A DNA stretch of 64,000 nucleotides from an uncultured Eubacteriales bacterium (GTDB lineage: Bacteria > Bacillota > Clostridia > Oscillospirales > CAG-272), in contig CAJLCI010000008.1 of NCBI GenBank assembly GCA_905205065.1, forward strand, positions 1 through 64,000. The letters are read 5' to 3'. The notes under the pieces were generated by a model. It ran no database searches. It saw nothing but the letters and a program-made list of their open reading frames with translations, and was not told the DNA's origin. Position numbers and translations under genes: made by a program. This document shows, in pieces, positions 1 through 8,472 of this stretch. The stretch's first letter is position 1. Every line of letters begins with the position of its first letter.

Positions 1-666
1 GACAGATCGGTTTATACGGAAGACTCGGCTGTGAGTAATTACTATCTTCCGGAAGTAAGGAACGGGGGCGCAATAATAATCAATCCCGAGGTTCTCGAAG
101 AGAAGAATTTGTCTGTTCCGCAGAGCTATGAAGATTTGCTTAAACCGGAATATAAGGGACTTATATCAATGCCTAATCCTAAGTCATCCGGTACAGGATA
201 TATGTTTTTGAAAGCTTTGGTTGTATCAATGGGTGAAGATGAGGCGTTTGATTATTTTGACAAGCTCAGCGAAAATATATTGTCCTATACGTCGTCCGGC
301 TCAGGTCCTGTAAATGCACTTAAGAACAAAGAAGCTGCAATCGGGCTTGGAATGACTGCTCAGGCTGTTAATGCCATAAACGACGGAACTAAACTTGATA
401 TAATATTTTTTGAGGAGGGCTCTCCTTATTCAATGTATGGTCAGGCTATAATCAGCGGCAAGGAAAAAAGGGAATGTGTAAAAAAAGTGTTTGATTTTAT
501 GATAGACACCTATTCTAAGGAAACGAACAATAAATTTTATCCGGAACAGATATTCAAGGATTCTATATGTGAAATTGAAAATTATCCGAGTAATATCAAA
601 TATTCGGATATGGGTACAAATACAAATGCCGAAAAAAGCCGACTTCTCGAAAAGTGGAAATATTAA
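1..666 (+). CDS. ABC transporter substrate-binding protein, C-terminal part (cut by window start)
   Basis: The frame is open from base 1, so the start and signal peptide lie to the left; 221 residues are visible. The fragment has the second half of a periplasmic-binding fold of the iron/phosphonate class: an INPEVLEE stretch, then SYEDLLKPEYKG, then SSGTGYMFLKAL, a pattern typical of Fe3+, 2-aminoethylphosphonate and related binding proteins (family knowledge). It is followed after about 550 bp by the ATPase and fused permease of the same system. The nearby nucleotidyltransferase makes an organophosphonate or phosphocholine ligand more likely than iron, but this is inference from context. Confidence 0.8.
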   Translation, partial: DRSVYTEDSAVSNYYLPEVRNGGAIIINPEVLEEKNLSVPQSYEDLLKPEYKGLISMPNPKSSGTGYMFLKALVVSMGEDEAFDYFDKLSENILSYTSSGSGPVNALKNKEAAIGLGMTAQAVNAINDGTKLDIIFFEEGSPYSMYGQAIISGKEKRECVKKVFDFMIDTYSKETNNKFYPEQIFKDSICEIENYPSNIKYSDMGTNTNAEKSRLLEKWKY

Positions 667-792
667 GTCTTACAATTATCGGAATAAAAAACCTTACATG
701 ACGGGTGAGTACGTCACGCAGAAATGACTGTAAGTTTAAGTTTTTGCATTTTGAGTGAAGTTTTTAATAGGGAGCATGGTCACATTATAAGG

Positions 793-1140
793 AGTTCCGG
801 CGGCGGATTAATCCGTCATCGAAAAAGTGTATGGAAACCGCCGCCTGTAGAGCCGAACATCGTTATAGTCAAATTCCTTTACGGTCGAGCATCTATACAG
901 CTAACGTCCATTATAGTCAAATGTCTTTACAGTTGAATAATTTTTACAGCTGAAATCATTATAGTCGAATGCTTTTATAGCTGAACGTCCGTTATAGTCA
1001 GATGCCTTTACGGTCGAACATATTTACAGCTGAACGTCATTTTAATCAAATCTCTTTACGGTCGAGCGAATATACAGCTGAATGTCCATTATAGTTAAAT
1101 ATCTTTACAGCGAATGCCTTTGCGGGTGAACATATTTACA
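793..1140. repeat. GC-rich head plus degenerate tandem repeat array, intergenic
   Basis: The 551-bp gap between the binding protein and the ATPase has no convincing gene. It opens with a GC-rich head (TTCCGGCGGCGGATTA ... AAACCGCCG, 795-844) followed by about 290 bp of a degenerate short repeat. Typical units are TTTACAGCTGAACGTC, TTTACGGTCGAGC and TTATAGTCAAATG. The same head, followed by a related array, recurs at 52470-52735. The array is too degenerate and closely packed to be CRISPR. Confidence 0.75.
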
Positions 1141-1217
1141 GGTGGGTAAATTCCGCTTTTAGTTATAAAGTCGGATATACAGATATATATATTTGTATTT
1201 CCGGAGGAAAGGTACAA

Positions 1218-1988
1218 TTGAAGATGGCAGATAATAAAAATAAATTAAGCGTAATTTCGGTTTTTCATGAATTTGAAAAAAAACGTGTGCTGGATGACAT
1301 TAGTTTTAATGTTTCTGAAGGGGAGTTTCTTTCGATTCTTGGACCTTCCGGTTGCGGAAAAACAACCTTACTCAGAATACTTATAGGATTACTTAAGCCT
1401 TCCGGCGGACAAATAATAAAAGACGGTCTGGATATTACAGATAAACCTGCTTCTGAACGCGGCATGGGAATTGTATTTCAGAATTATGCACTGTTTGAAA
1501 ATATGACTGTCTTTGGCAATATTGAATATGCGCTTAAAATAAAGAAATCCGAAAAAAACGGTGCTAAGGCAAGAACTGAATCGATAATAGAACATATGGG
1601 GCTTTCCGAACATGCCTTTAAAAAGCCTCATGAGCTTTCCGGCGGTCAGCAGCAAAGAGTTGCTATAGCGAGAACGCTTGTTCTTAATCCAGATATTATT
1701 TTGTTTGACGAACCGATGTCCGCACTTGATGTTGCTACTCGGCTGATGCTTAGAAAGGAACTGAAAAAAATTCAGGCTGAGTTTGGTACGACAATGATAT
1801 ATATAACGCATGACCAGGAAGAAGCGTTTGCTTTGTCAGACAGGATTATGATAATGGACAATGCAAAACTGGTTCAGATAGACACTCCTGAACAAATCAT
1901 AGAATCTCCTGCCGATGATTATGTAAAGACTTTTGTTATAGATAATCTACAGGCTAAAATTAATTCTCTCGTAAGATATGTGAGGTGA
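1218..1988 (+). CDS. ABC transporter ATP-binding protein (iron/phosphonate/polyamine class)
   Basis: A 256-residue cytoplasmic ATPase that energises the adjacent permease. Walker A is GPSGCGKTT (residues 42-50), the signature is LSGGQQQR, Walker B is ILFDEPMSALD, and the H-loop is YITHDQEEA. This pattern is characteristic of the PotA/FbpC/PhnT branch. The usual C-terminal TOBE regulatory domain is essentially missing, as in many phosphonate or Fe3+ systems. The start is TTG behind GGAGGAAAGG; an ATG two codons later is the alternative. The permease begins 6 bp downstream, so the two are co-transcribed. Confidence 0.93.
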   Translation: MKMADNKNKLSVISVFHEFEKKRVLDDISFNVSEGEFLSILGPSGCGKTTLLRILIGLLKPSGGQIIKDGLDITDKPASERGMGIVFQNYALFENMTVFGNIEYALKIKKSEKNGAKARTESIIEHMGLSEHAFKKPHELSGGQQQRVAIARTLVLNPDIILFDEPMSALDVATRLMLRKELKKIQAEFGTTMIYITHDQEEAFALSDRIMIMDNAKLVQIDTPEQIIESPADDYVKTFVIDNLQAKINSLVRYVR

Positions 1989-1994
1989 AATTAA

Positions 1995-3683
1995 TTGAAA
2001 AAGGAGACAAAGAACTTATCAGTCTGCAGCAAAAGCCGCAGTTTTCATTATTCCGCGGTGTGTAAGCTGATTTTAATACTGTTTTTTGCGTTTTTTGTTA
2101 TAATGCCTCTTATAAGAATGCTGTTTTATATTAATGCGGACAGTATCGGACGTGTAATATCCGGGTCTTTGTTTGTCCCGGCAGTTTTAAATTCGATTAA
2201 AGTCGCACTGATTTCGACGGTTATTGCGCTGATACTCGCGTATGCTTTAGCTGTATGTGTTGAACGTTCGGGAATTAAATTTGCGGGCTTTTGGAATATT
2301 ATTTTAATTTTGCCAATGCTTATTCCGTCAATCTCTCATGGCATGGGTCTTATAGTGCTGTTGGGAAACAACGGAATAATTACACGCCTGTTCGGTCTTA
2401 GCTGGAACATATACGGCATGTGGGGTATCGTTATCGGTTCTGTTATGTATTCTTTTCCTGTAGCTTTTCTTATGATTCGTGATGTTCTGAAATATGAGGA
2501 CCGATCGCCGTATGAAGCGGCAGAAATTTTGGGAATACCTAAATGGCGGCAGTTTACCGCTATTACAGTTCCGTATTTGCGGAAGCCCCTTATTTCGGTA
2601 ATTTTTGCGGTCTTTACTATGGTAGTAACCGACTACGGAGTGCCGCTTATTGTCGGCGGAAAATTTTCTACGATTCCGGTAGTTATGTATCAGGAGGTAA
2701 TCGGACAACTGGACTTCGGAAAAGGCGCGGTTTACGGCGTAATTTTGCTGATACCTGCCGTTATTGCATTTGTGTTTGATTTGCTCAACAAGGACCGCGG
2801 AAATTCTTCGTTTGTCAGAAGAGAATTCGAATCCGGGAGAGGCAGGCTGAAAAGAATATCCGCTTATATATTCTGCGGCTCTGTGTCTGTATGCGTCTTG
2901 CTTCCTATAGTAGCTTTCGTTATACTTGGATTTGCTGAGAATTATCCTGGAAATCTGACTTTTACGCTTGAAAATATCAGCAGAACTTTCAATTTGGGCG
3001 CCGGAAGGTATCTTCTCAATTCTGTCATAATTGCAGTTTTGGTTTCCGTTATCGGGGTAGTAATTTCATTTGTTACAGCTTATTTTACTGCGCGTGTAAA
3101 ATCGGGCGCTTCGCGTTTCCTTCATCTTATCGCTATTACATCCGCGGCGATTCCCGGAATTGTTCTCGGCCTTTCTTATGTCATAGTTTTTAAAGGGAGC
3201 TTTATATACGGAACAATCGCCATTCTTATAATGGTCAATATTATTCATTTTATAGCGTCTCCGTATATTATGATGTATAATTCGCTTGGAAAAATAAATT
3301 GCAATCTTGAAGCGGTCGGAAAAACTCTCGGAGTAGGACGGTTAAGAATGGTAAAGGACGTATTCATTCCTCAATGCTCGCTTACAATTTGTGAAATGTT
3401 TTCATATTTTTTTGTAAACTGCATGATGACAATTTCAGCAGTCTCTTTTTTGGCGACGACCTCCAATAAGCCCGCCGCGCTTATGATAAACCAGTTTGAA
3501 GCGCAGACACAGCTTGAATGCGCGGCGGTTATATCGCTTTTAATTCTTATGATTAATATATTGCTGAAATTTGTGTTGTACATAATAAAAAAGCTTATGT
3601 CCAAAACGCGTATTGCCAATTCCGCGGCGGCAGATACTGTAAAATCCGTACCGGAGGAGAAGGCTCTGTCTTTATCAAGATAA
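1995..3683 (+). CDS. ABC transporter permease with two fused membrane modules
   Basis: A 562-residue inner-membrane protein with about twelve hydrophobic segments. It holds two copies of the binding-protein-dependent transport permease module: the first EAA-type loop is near YEAAEILGIPKWRQF (about residue 175) and the second near LEAVGKTLGVGRLRMVKDVF (about 440). Such duplicated FbpB/PhnU-like permeases carry Fe3+ or 2-aminoethylphosphonate (family knowledge). The start is TTG after GAGGTG, close behind the ATPase stop. It forms one importer with the flanking ATPase and binding protein. Confidence 0.92.
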   Translation: MKKETKNLSVCSKSRSFHYSAVCKLILILFFAFFVIMPLIRMLFYINADSIGRVISGSLFVPAVLNSIKVALISTVIALILAYALAVCVERSGIKFAGFWNIILILPMLIPSISHGMGLIVLLGNNGIITRLFGLSWNIYGMWGIVIGSVMYSFPVAFLMIRDVLKYEDRSPYEAAEILGIPKWRQFTAITVPYLRKPLISVIFAVFTMVVTDYGVPLIVGGKFSTIPVVMYQEVIGQLDFGKGAVYGVILLIPAVIAFVFDLLNKDRGNSSFVRREFESGRGRLKRISAYIFCGSVSVCVLLPIVAFVILGFAENYPGNLTFTLENISRTFNLGAGRYLLNSVIIAVLVSVIGVVISFVTAYFTARVKSGASRFLHLIAITSAAIPGIVLGLSYVIVFKGSFIYGTIAILIMVNIIHFIASPYIMMYNSLGKINCNLEAVGKTLGVGRLRMVKDVFIPQCSLTICEMFSYFFVNCMMTISAVSFLATTSNKPAALMINQFEAQTQLECAAVISLLILMINILLKFVLYIIKKLMSKTRIANSAAADTVKSVPEEKALSLSR

Positions 3684-3734
3684 GAGAAATAATATTAATA
3701 ACGGATTTATCCTGAAAGGAACATAAATCGAAAA

Positions 3735-4622
3735 ATGATTACTAAAAAACAGTTTGACATATTGGTTTATTTATCAGAAAACGATGCGGGGGAAACTCAG
3801 CGGACAATTGCGCAAAAAACCGGAATGTCCGTAGGTACGGTAAATAAAATTGTAACGGAGCTTACCTCTGACGGAATTATATCAAACGGGAAAATAACTG
3901 AAAAGGGGAACAGCGTTTTAGACGGATTCAGAGTTAAGCGCGCTGTATTTATCGCCGCCGGATTTGGTTCACGCCTCGCGCCCATAACCTTTAATACGCC
4001 TAAACCGCTTGTCCGTGTGAAGGGAAAGAGGATTATAGATTCACTTTTAGATGCGGTTATTGCGCAGGGTATCACAGAAATTTATATTGTGCGCGGGTAT
4101 TTAGGGGAACAATTTGACCAACTGTTATACAAATATCCGATGATAAAATTTATCGAAAACCCGGTTTATAATGAAGCCAACAATATCTCTTCTGCGTATT
4201 GCGCAAGCTATCTGCTTAAGAATGCTTATGTGATGGAAGCGGATCTTCTTTTGTATAATCCTTCGCTGATTACAAAATATCAATATTCATCTAATTATCT
4301 CGGTGTGCCGGTAGATAAGACAAACGACTGGTGTTTATATACAGACGGAGGCCGCGTTACAAAAATGGCAATCGGAGGATTCAACTGCTATCATATGTTT
4401 GGAATTTCGTATTGGACAGAGGAGGACGGAGCAAAATTAGTTGAGGACATCAAGGATGTTTATCAGGCGCCCGGAGGTAAAGAACGTTATTGGGATCAGG
4501 TAGCGCTTGAGTATCATATCGACAATTACAATGTATCTGTGCGTGAATGCAGCTTCAGTGATATAATAGAAATCGACACCTTTAACGAGTTGAAGAAGAT
4601 TGATAAAACATATGACATGTAA
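3735..4622 (+). CDS. Winged-helix domain fused to a LicC/PntC-like nucleotidyltransferase
   Basis: A 295-residue protein. Residues 1-65 form a MarR-like winged helix (QRTIAQKTGMSVGTVNKIVTEL). From about residue 72 there is a nucleotidyltransferase with the NTP-binding motif AAGFGSRLAPITFNTPKPLV, an ENPVYNEANNISSAYC region and a metal-binding EADLL. This architecture resembles phosphocholine cytidylyltransferase LicC and the 2-aminoethylphosphonate cytidylyltransferase PntC. Lying 51 bp behind the ABC permease, it probably activates the imported head group as a CMP derivative for surface decoration. The substrate is inferred; a hexose-1-phosphate transferase is less likely. Confidence 0.8.
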   Translation: MITKKQFDILVYLSENDAGETQRTIAQKTGMSVGTVNKIVTELTSDGIISNGKITEKGNSVLDGFRVKRAVFIAAGFGSRLAPITFNTPKPLVRVKGKRIIDSLLDAVIAQGITEIYIVRGYLGEQFDQLLYKYPMIKFIENPVYNEANNISSAYCASYLLKNAYVMEADLLLYNPSLITKYQYSSNYLGVPVDKTNDWCLYTDGGRVTKMAIGGFNCYHMFGISYWTEEDGAKLVEDIKDVYQAPGGKERYWDQVALEYHIDNYNVSVRECSFSDIIEIDTFNELKKIDKTYDM

Positions 4623-4678
4623 AAATAATATAAAAAATGCTCAGATTTGCTGTAAACATTTTTGGCGGACTGCACTTT

Positions 4679-4722
4679 CTAAAAAGAAGTCGTACTTACA
4701 TTTGCAAGTACGGCTTCTTTTG
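4679..4722 (+). terminator. Rho-independent terminator after the nucleotidyltransferase
   Basis: A stem of about 14 bp: AAAGAAGTCGTACTT pairs with AAGTACGGCTTCTTT through one G-T wobble, with a short loop and a T-rich 3' side. It closes the ABC transporter/nucleotidyltransferase operon. Confidence 0.8.
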
Positions 4723-4773
4723 GTTATATGTTGAACTCTTTGCGGAATATAATTTCTGCAGGGGGCTGATCAT

Positions 4774-4977
4774 TTGTCACACAGAGAATTTTTTTACGTC
4801 GGAGAAGATCTTCCCGAACAAAGCATTCGGGAAAATAAAGAATTTCTTTTAAATGTCCAAAAAGCTTTGCTTATGTCACTGGAAAAAAGAATGTTAATAT
4901 CCGCCGTTCAGAGAGAACGGTGCATTGATGAACTTGAAAAGCAAAACGAAAATAAAAAAAACGTATTTAAGAAATAA
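4774..4977 (+). CDS. Small hypothetical protein upstream of the serine recombinase
   Basis: 67 residues, unrecognised. The start is TTG eight bases behind GCAGGGGG. The protein is charged and probably largely helical (a region around LLNVQKALLMSLEKRMLIS), ends in a Lys/Asn-rich tail, and has no membrane segment or cysteine cluster. It lies between a terminator and the recombinase on the same strand. It could be an accessory gene of the inserted element, such as a directionality factor, but nothing in the sequence proves that. Confidence 0.5.
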   Translation: MSHREFFYVGEDLPEQSIRENKEFLLNVQKALLMSLEKRMLISAVQRERCIDELEKQNENKKNVFKK

Positions 4978-4983
4978 ATTCAA

Positions 4984-5085
4984 GCTTTAAAAATTGAAGT
5001 GATAAATTAAAGTGATTGAAGAAATTAAAGTGATGGAAGCGATTGAAGTGAGAAATTAAAGTAATAACTTAAAGTAACAAATTAA
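4984..5085. repeat. AT-rich degenerate repeat before the recombinase
   Basis: A run of imperfect units built on AAATTAAAGTGATTGAAG and AATTAAAGTAA fills the gap between the small ORF and the recombinase. No other signal is seen besides the recombinase ribosome-binding site. Confidence 0.6.
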
Positions 5086-5155
5086 AAGCGCGCTGTTTAA
5101 AAACATATAGAGTATAAATTCACTTATTAATTCGTTTTAGAGACGGAGGTTTAGA

Positions 5156-6781
5156 TTGAATAAATATGAACTCATAAATCAGACAGTAAAGTCTATTAAT
5201 GAAAAAAAGCGCGTCGCGGCTTACTGCAGGGTATCTACCGACAGTGAGGATCAGGTTAACTCTTTTGAAAGTCAACAGCGGTATTTCAGGCAGTACATAG
5301 AACAACGGCCAGATTGGGAATTATATGAAATTTTCGCAGATGAGGGAATTTCAGGTACAAATACAAAAAAGCGTCGGGAATTTAACCGAATGATAGATTG
5401 CGCAAAGAGCGGAAAAATCGATTTAATTATTACAAAGGAAATATCACGTTTTGCCAGAAATACACTTGATAGTATTTATTATACCCGTGAGTTAAAGAAA
5501 CGCGGCGTCGGAGTTCTCTTTATGAACGACAATATTAACACGCTTGACGGTGATGCAGAGCTTCGATTGGCAATTATGGCGTCTATAGCCCAGGAAGAGA
5601 GCCGTAAAACCTCGGAACGGGTAAAATGGGGACAAAAGCGGCGTATGGAAGAAGGGGTTGTGTTTGGAAGGAGTATGCTTGGATATGACGTACGCGGCGG
5701 AAAGATGTATATTAATCAAGGAGGCGCCGAGATAGTCCGTTTGATATTTCATAAATTTGTAAGCGAAGGGAAAGGAACTCATGTTATAGCAAAAGAGCTT
5801 TGTGAAGAGGGAATATCTCCGATGCGTGTTAAAAAATGGCACAGTTCAGTAATACTGCGCATTATCAGGAATGAAAAATACTGCGGCGATTTGATTCAGA
5901 AAAAAACGTATACTCCGGATTTCCTTTCACACGAAAAAAAATATAATAAAGGTCAGGAAAAATTTATTATAATCAAGAATCACCATGAACCTATTATTTC
6001 ACGCGAAATATTTGAACAGGCGAATAGAATTTTAGATGAGCGTTCTTTGTCGCAGGAAGGAAAAAATAAATACAGCAGGCGATATACTTTCTCTGGGAAA
6101 ATAAAATGCGGGTGCTGCGGAAAAAGCTGTTCCGCACGATACAAGGGGAGGCGCGATGGCAGCGTCTATAAGTCGTGGAGATGCTCTGAGGCCTCAAAGT
6201 ACGGAGCCTTTCATATAGACGCGCTTGGAAATAGACTGGGGTGCGACGGCGCTTCCATCCGCAATGACGACGCGGTTTATCTTATGTCGCTTGTTACAAA
6301 AAAGCTGAATCTTGGCTGTGAAGAAAATACAGGCAGCTTAATCTCGGTTATAAAATCAGTCTTGAAGGAAAATAAGGATATTGCTTTGGACAGTCTGAAA
6401 GAAGATATAAAAACTGTGGAGAACAATCGTCACAATCTTGTTGAATTGTATTTTTCGGGAAGAATAAACGAATCGGAATTTAATGATGCCGAAGCGGTTT
6501 ACAGCAGAGCAATAAGACAGCTGCGGATAAATTATACAAATATTTGCCAAAATAAAACTAAGACGACTGAACATCGTACTAATACGGAACATCGTACTAA
6601 TATTGAGGATATATATAAAGCAATTAAAGAAATTATAAGTGGAGTTGAATATGAAGATGATTTTTACCGATGTATTTTAGACAAAATGGTTGTTATTGAC
6701 CGCAATAATGTAGATATATACTTAAAAGGTTTATCCCATAAGTTCAGCTATAAATTAAAAAGCGACATAGAATGTACTTGA
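5156..6781 (+). CDS. Large serine recombinase
   Basis: A 541-residue site-specific recombinase. The resolvase domain (about 20-165) starts AAYCRVSTDSEDQ with nucleophile Ser27 and has the EISRFARNTLD helix. A recombinase domain (about 170-290) follows, then a zinc ribbon (CGCCGKSC ... WRC, about 318-345) and a C-terminal coiled-coil-like segment (about 385-480). Large serine recombinases integrate and excise phages, conjugative transposons and sporulation intervening elements. The start is TTG six bases behind GACGGAGG. Its 3' end lies about 80 bp from the cotJC break, the usual place of an integrase next to its attachment site. Confidence 0.95.
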   Translation: MNKYELINQTVKSINEKKRVAAYCRVSTDSEDQVNSFESQQRYFRQYIEQRPDWELYEIFADEGISGTNTKKRREFNRMIDCAKSGKIDLIITKEISRFARNTLDSIYYTRELKKRGVGVLFMNDNINTLDGDAELRLAIMASIAQEESRKTSERVKWGQKRRMEEGVVFGRSMLGYDVRGGKMYINQGGAEIVRLIFHKFVSEGKGTHVIAKELCEEGISPMRVKKWHSSVILRIIRNEKYCGDLIQKKTYTPDFLSHEKKYNKGQEKFIIIKNHHEPIISREIFEQANRILDERSLSQEGKNKYSRRYTFSGKIKCGCCGKSCSARYKGRRDGSVYKSWRCSEASKYGAFHIDALGNRLGCDGASIRNDDAVYLMSLVTKKLNLGCEENTGSLISVIKSVLKENKDIALDSLKEDIKTVENNRHNLVELYFSGRINESEFNDAEAVYSRAIRQLRINYTNICQNKTKTTEHRTNTEHRTNIEDIYKAIKEIISGVEYEDDFYRCILDKMVVIDRNNVDIYLKGLSHKFSYKLKSDIECT

Positions 6782-6840
6782 TGAATATTAAAATTAGATA
6801 TGACAAATGACAAAAAATGTCCAATTGCTTTATTATAATA

Positions 6841-7056
6841 TTATAATCGGTACATTACCGGTGCTTCTGTACCTACATCCGTAAGAATACCTATTACACG
6901 GCGGTTCGGCATACTGTAACGCTGGTTAAGATACCTTGTAGCTGCGCCCGTTTCTCCGTCCGGACCGCCAAGCTGACTGATTATTATTTTAGCCGCCTGC
7001 GGATTGCTGTTTCGGATTTTTACCGGAAATTCAAGTTTTTTTTCATATATCCACAT
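6841..7056 (-). pseudogene. cotJC: cotJC (manganese-catalase-like spore coat protein), 5' fragment
   Basis: The ATG lies one base after the cotJB stop with GGGGGA upstream. The first 66 or so residues match the CotJC pattern (MWIYEKKLEFPVKI, IISQLGGPDGE, RYLNQRYSMPNRR, GILTDVGTE). The frame then reads a foreign APVMYRL and stops. Full-length CotJC is about 190 residues with a di-manganese four-helix bundle, so the metal-binding part is absent here. The rest is not in the 6.8 kb to the left. Together with the serine recombinase next door this indicates an inserted element; a simple deletion is the alternative. Confidence 0.85.
6848..6872. other. Candidate attachment site at the cotJC break
   Basis: On the minus strand GGTACA, 13 bases, TGTACC form a dyad exactly where CotJC homology ends after ...DVGTE. 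Large serine recombinase sites are short imperfect dyads, so this may be one hybrid att site of the element. The partner site was not found and should lie left of the window. Confidence 0.5.
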
Positions 7057-7057
7057 A

Positions 7058-7318
7058 CTAACAATCCCCCATTTCCCACGGCCATGGAGTGTCAGTCCAG
7101 GTCCAGCCGTCCGAGTCTGTGATATTATCTCCGTAAATTGTAAGAGCGCCGAATTTACGCTCATAATCGGATACGGCGTTATTACGCATAGCTCTTGTTT
7201 TCAAAAAATAATCGACTGCGCACTCATTGTCCGGATATGAATCAAGATATAGTCCGGCGTCGATGACTGAAAACTCATATTCCATTACTTTTTTAAGCAT
7301 TTTTTCTCTTTCGTTCAT
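7058..7318 (-). CDS. cotJB: Spore coat protein CotJB
   Basis: 86 residues, a complete CotJB: N-terminal helix (EREKMLKKVMEYEFSVIDAG), conserved LDSYPDNECAVDYF and C-terminal DTPWPWEMGDC. CotJ proteins are mother-cell products placed in the inner coat, made under sigma-E in Bacillus. The start overlaps the cotJA stop by four bases, and the truncated cotJC begins one base after its own stop, so the three form one operon. Confidence 0.93.
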   Translation of the reverse strand: MNEREKMLKKVMEYEFSVIDAGLYLDSYPDNECAVDYFLKTRAMRNNAVSDYERKFGALTIYGDNITDSDGWTWTDTPWPWEMGDC

Positions 7319-7563
7319 CTTCTCCGATCACATCCGTTCATATTATTATAACCCGAAGCTGACGGTGTCCGCCTCATTGTAAAAGGTTTATCAAGCTCGC
7401 GGAAAATCGTGCCGCGGCAAAGACCGATGTCATGGTCATAAAGATCTCTGAAGCGTTGCTGCGGAATATATACCATTGCAAGCGACGGATATACCTTAAC
7501 CTCGGCATCATTTGTACATACGGCGCCGCATGAGGCAGCCCCGCCGACGATTTGTTTATCCAT
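7315..7563 (-). CDS. cotJA: Spore-coat-associated protein CotJA
   Basis: 82 residues. The CotJA core is present: LAMVYIPQQRFRDLYDHDIGL followed by CRGTIFRELDKPF. There is an N-terminal extension with three cysteines. It is the first gene of cotJA-cotJB-cotJC, leftward, preceded by a GGGGAA ribosome-binding site. In Bacillus the operon is transcribed in the mother cell by sigma-E RNA polymerase. I could not fix a convincing sigma-E promoter in the 100 bp upstream. Confidence 0.92.
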   Translation of the reverse strand: MDKQIVGGAASCGAVCTNDAEVKVYPSLAMVYIPQQRFRDLYDHDIGLCRGTIFRELDKPFTMRRTPSASGYNNMNGCDRRR

Positions 7564-7666
7564 TTTGAGAAATTCCCCTTAATTTATTTATCATTTCGAT
7601 ACGGCAATATACCATACCTCAATGTTATATTATGCAGCAATTCGGGGTCTTGACATAAAAACATAA

Positions 7667-7697
7667 AAAGATGAGAGATTTGGAATCTCCCATCTTT
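7667..7697 (-). terminator. Terminator of the deacetylase operon
   Basis: The stem AAAGATG-GAGATT / AATCTC-CATCTTT (one mismatch) has a three-base loop and, on the minus strand, is followed by TTTTTATGTTTTTATG. It closes the leftward deacetylase pair. Confidence 0.85.
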
Positions 7698-7722
7698 AGC
7701 ATAATTAACGATTTAACAGAAC

Positions 7723-8472
7723 TCACTTCGATTCGGGTATCAGCTCAGAAGCAAGAACGAACTCATATCCCTGAGAAATGAGCTCCGGAATAAGAATCTT
7801 TAGAGCTTCGACGGTTACACTCTTGTTTCTTACGACATAATCATGACAGAGAATAATTGCCCCGTCCTTTATATTTTTTCTTACTGTTTTCAGGACATAA
7901 TTTACATCTGTATTTTTGCTCCAGTCCAAAGTATCAATACTCCACAGAACAATGCTGTAGTCCATTTCATCGGCAAGCTCTGTTATAAGGTTGGAACGCA
8001 GTCCTCCCGGAGGGCGAAACAGATGAGGTCTGTAATCGCTTACTTCATATATTGCATTTTCCGCGTCAGTCAATTCTTTAAGCAGAGATGATTTATTGAG
8101 TTTATTAACTGCACACGGATGTGTGTCAGTGTGATTTCCGACCTCGTGTCCCTCGGATATTTCACGGACTACAAGCTCCGGATAGGCTCTTACATTACTG
8201 CCCACAACAAAAAATGTGGCATGAACATGATATTCTTTCAGAATATCGAGTATTTCCGCCGTATATTTGCTGTGAGGTCCATCGTCAAATGTCAGTGCTA
8301 TTCTCTTTTGTCTGTCATTTACAATTCCTTCACGCTGACCGCTCGCGGCGGTTACTCCATACGGACTTACCGGCACAGAACATTCCGTTTCTGATGCGGC
8401 CGAATAAATACTCTGCGTCAGTGAGAACGTAATTAGTACAAAAAGAGTAAACGCAGTAATCTTTTTAAGCAT
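7723..8472 (-). CDS. Polysaccharide deacetylase (CE4, NodB domain)
   Basis: A 249-residue exported protein: signal peptide or anchor (residues 1-26), then a NodB domain. CE4 motifs: TFDDGPH (motif 1, catalytic base and metal Asp), HTDTHP (metal His pair), RPPGG (motif 3), and late LHW-type regions around IVLWSIDTLDW and GAIILCHD. It likely removes N-acetyl groups from peptidoglycan or another cell-surface glycan; the substrate is not visible. Its ATG overlaps the end of the upstream pdaA-like gene by eight bases, so translation is probably coupled. Confidence 0.92.
   Translation of the reverse strand: MLKKITAFTLFVLITFSLTQSIYSAASETECSVPVSPYGVTAASGQREGIVNDRQKRIALTFDDGPHSKYTAEILDILKEYHVHATFFVVGSNVRAYPELVVREISEGHEVGNHTDTHPCAVNKLNKSSLLKELTDAENAIYEVSDYRPHLFRPPGGLRSNLITELADEMDYSIVLWSIDTLDWSKNTDVNYVLKTVRKNIKDGAIILCHDYVVRNKSVTVEALKILIPELISQGYEFVLASELIPESK

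Noticed and set aside
724..936. 70-residue open frame in the first intergenic region
   Set aside because: It runs through the GC-rich head and the repeat array and has no ribosome-binding site or believable composition.
4637..4852. 71-residue frame after the nucleotidyltransferase
   Set aside because: It reads through the terminator hairpin and overlaps the better-supported small gene at 4774.
5156..6781. Serine recombinase as the integrase of the filamentous prophage
   Set aside because: It lies 13 kb away with the cotJC break beside it, and the prophage repeats look like a tyrosine (Xer-type) site, not a serine-recombinase dyad.
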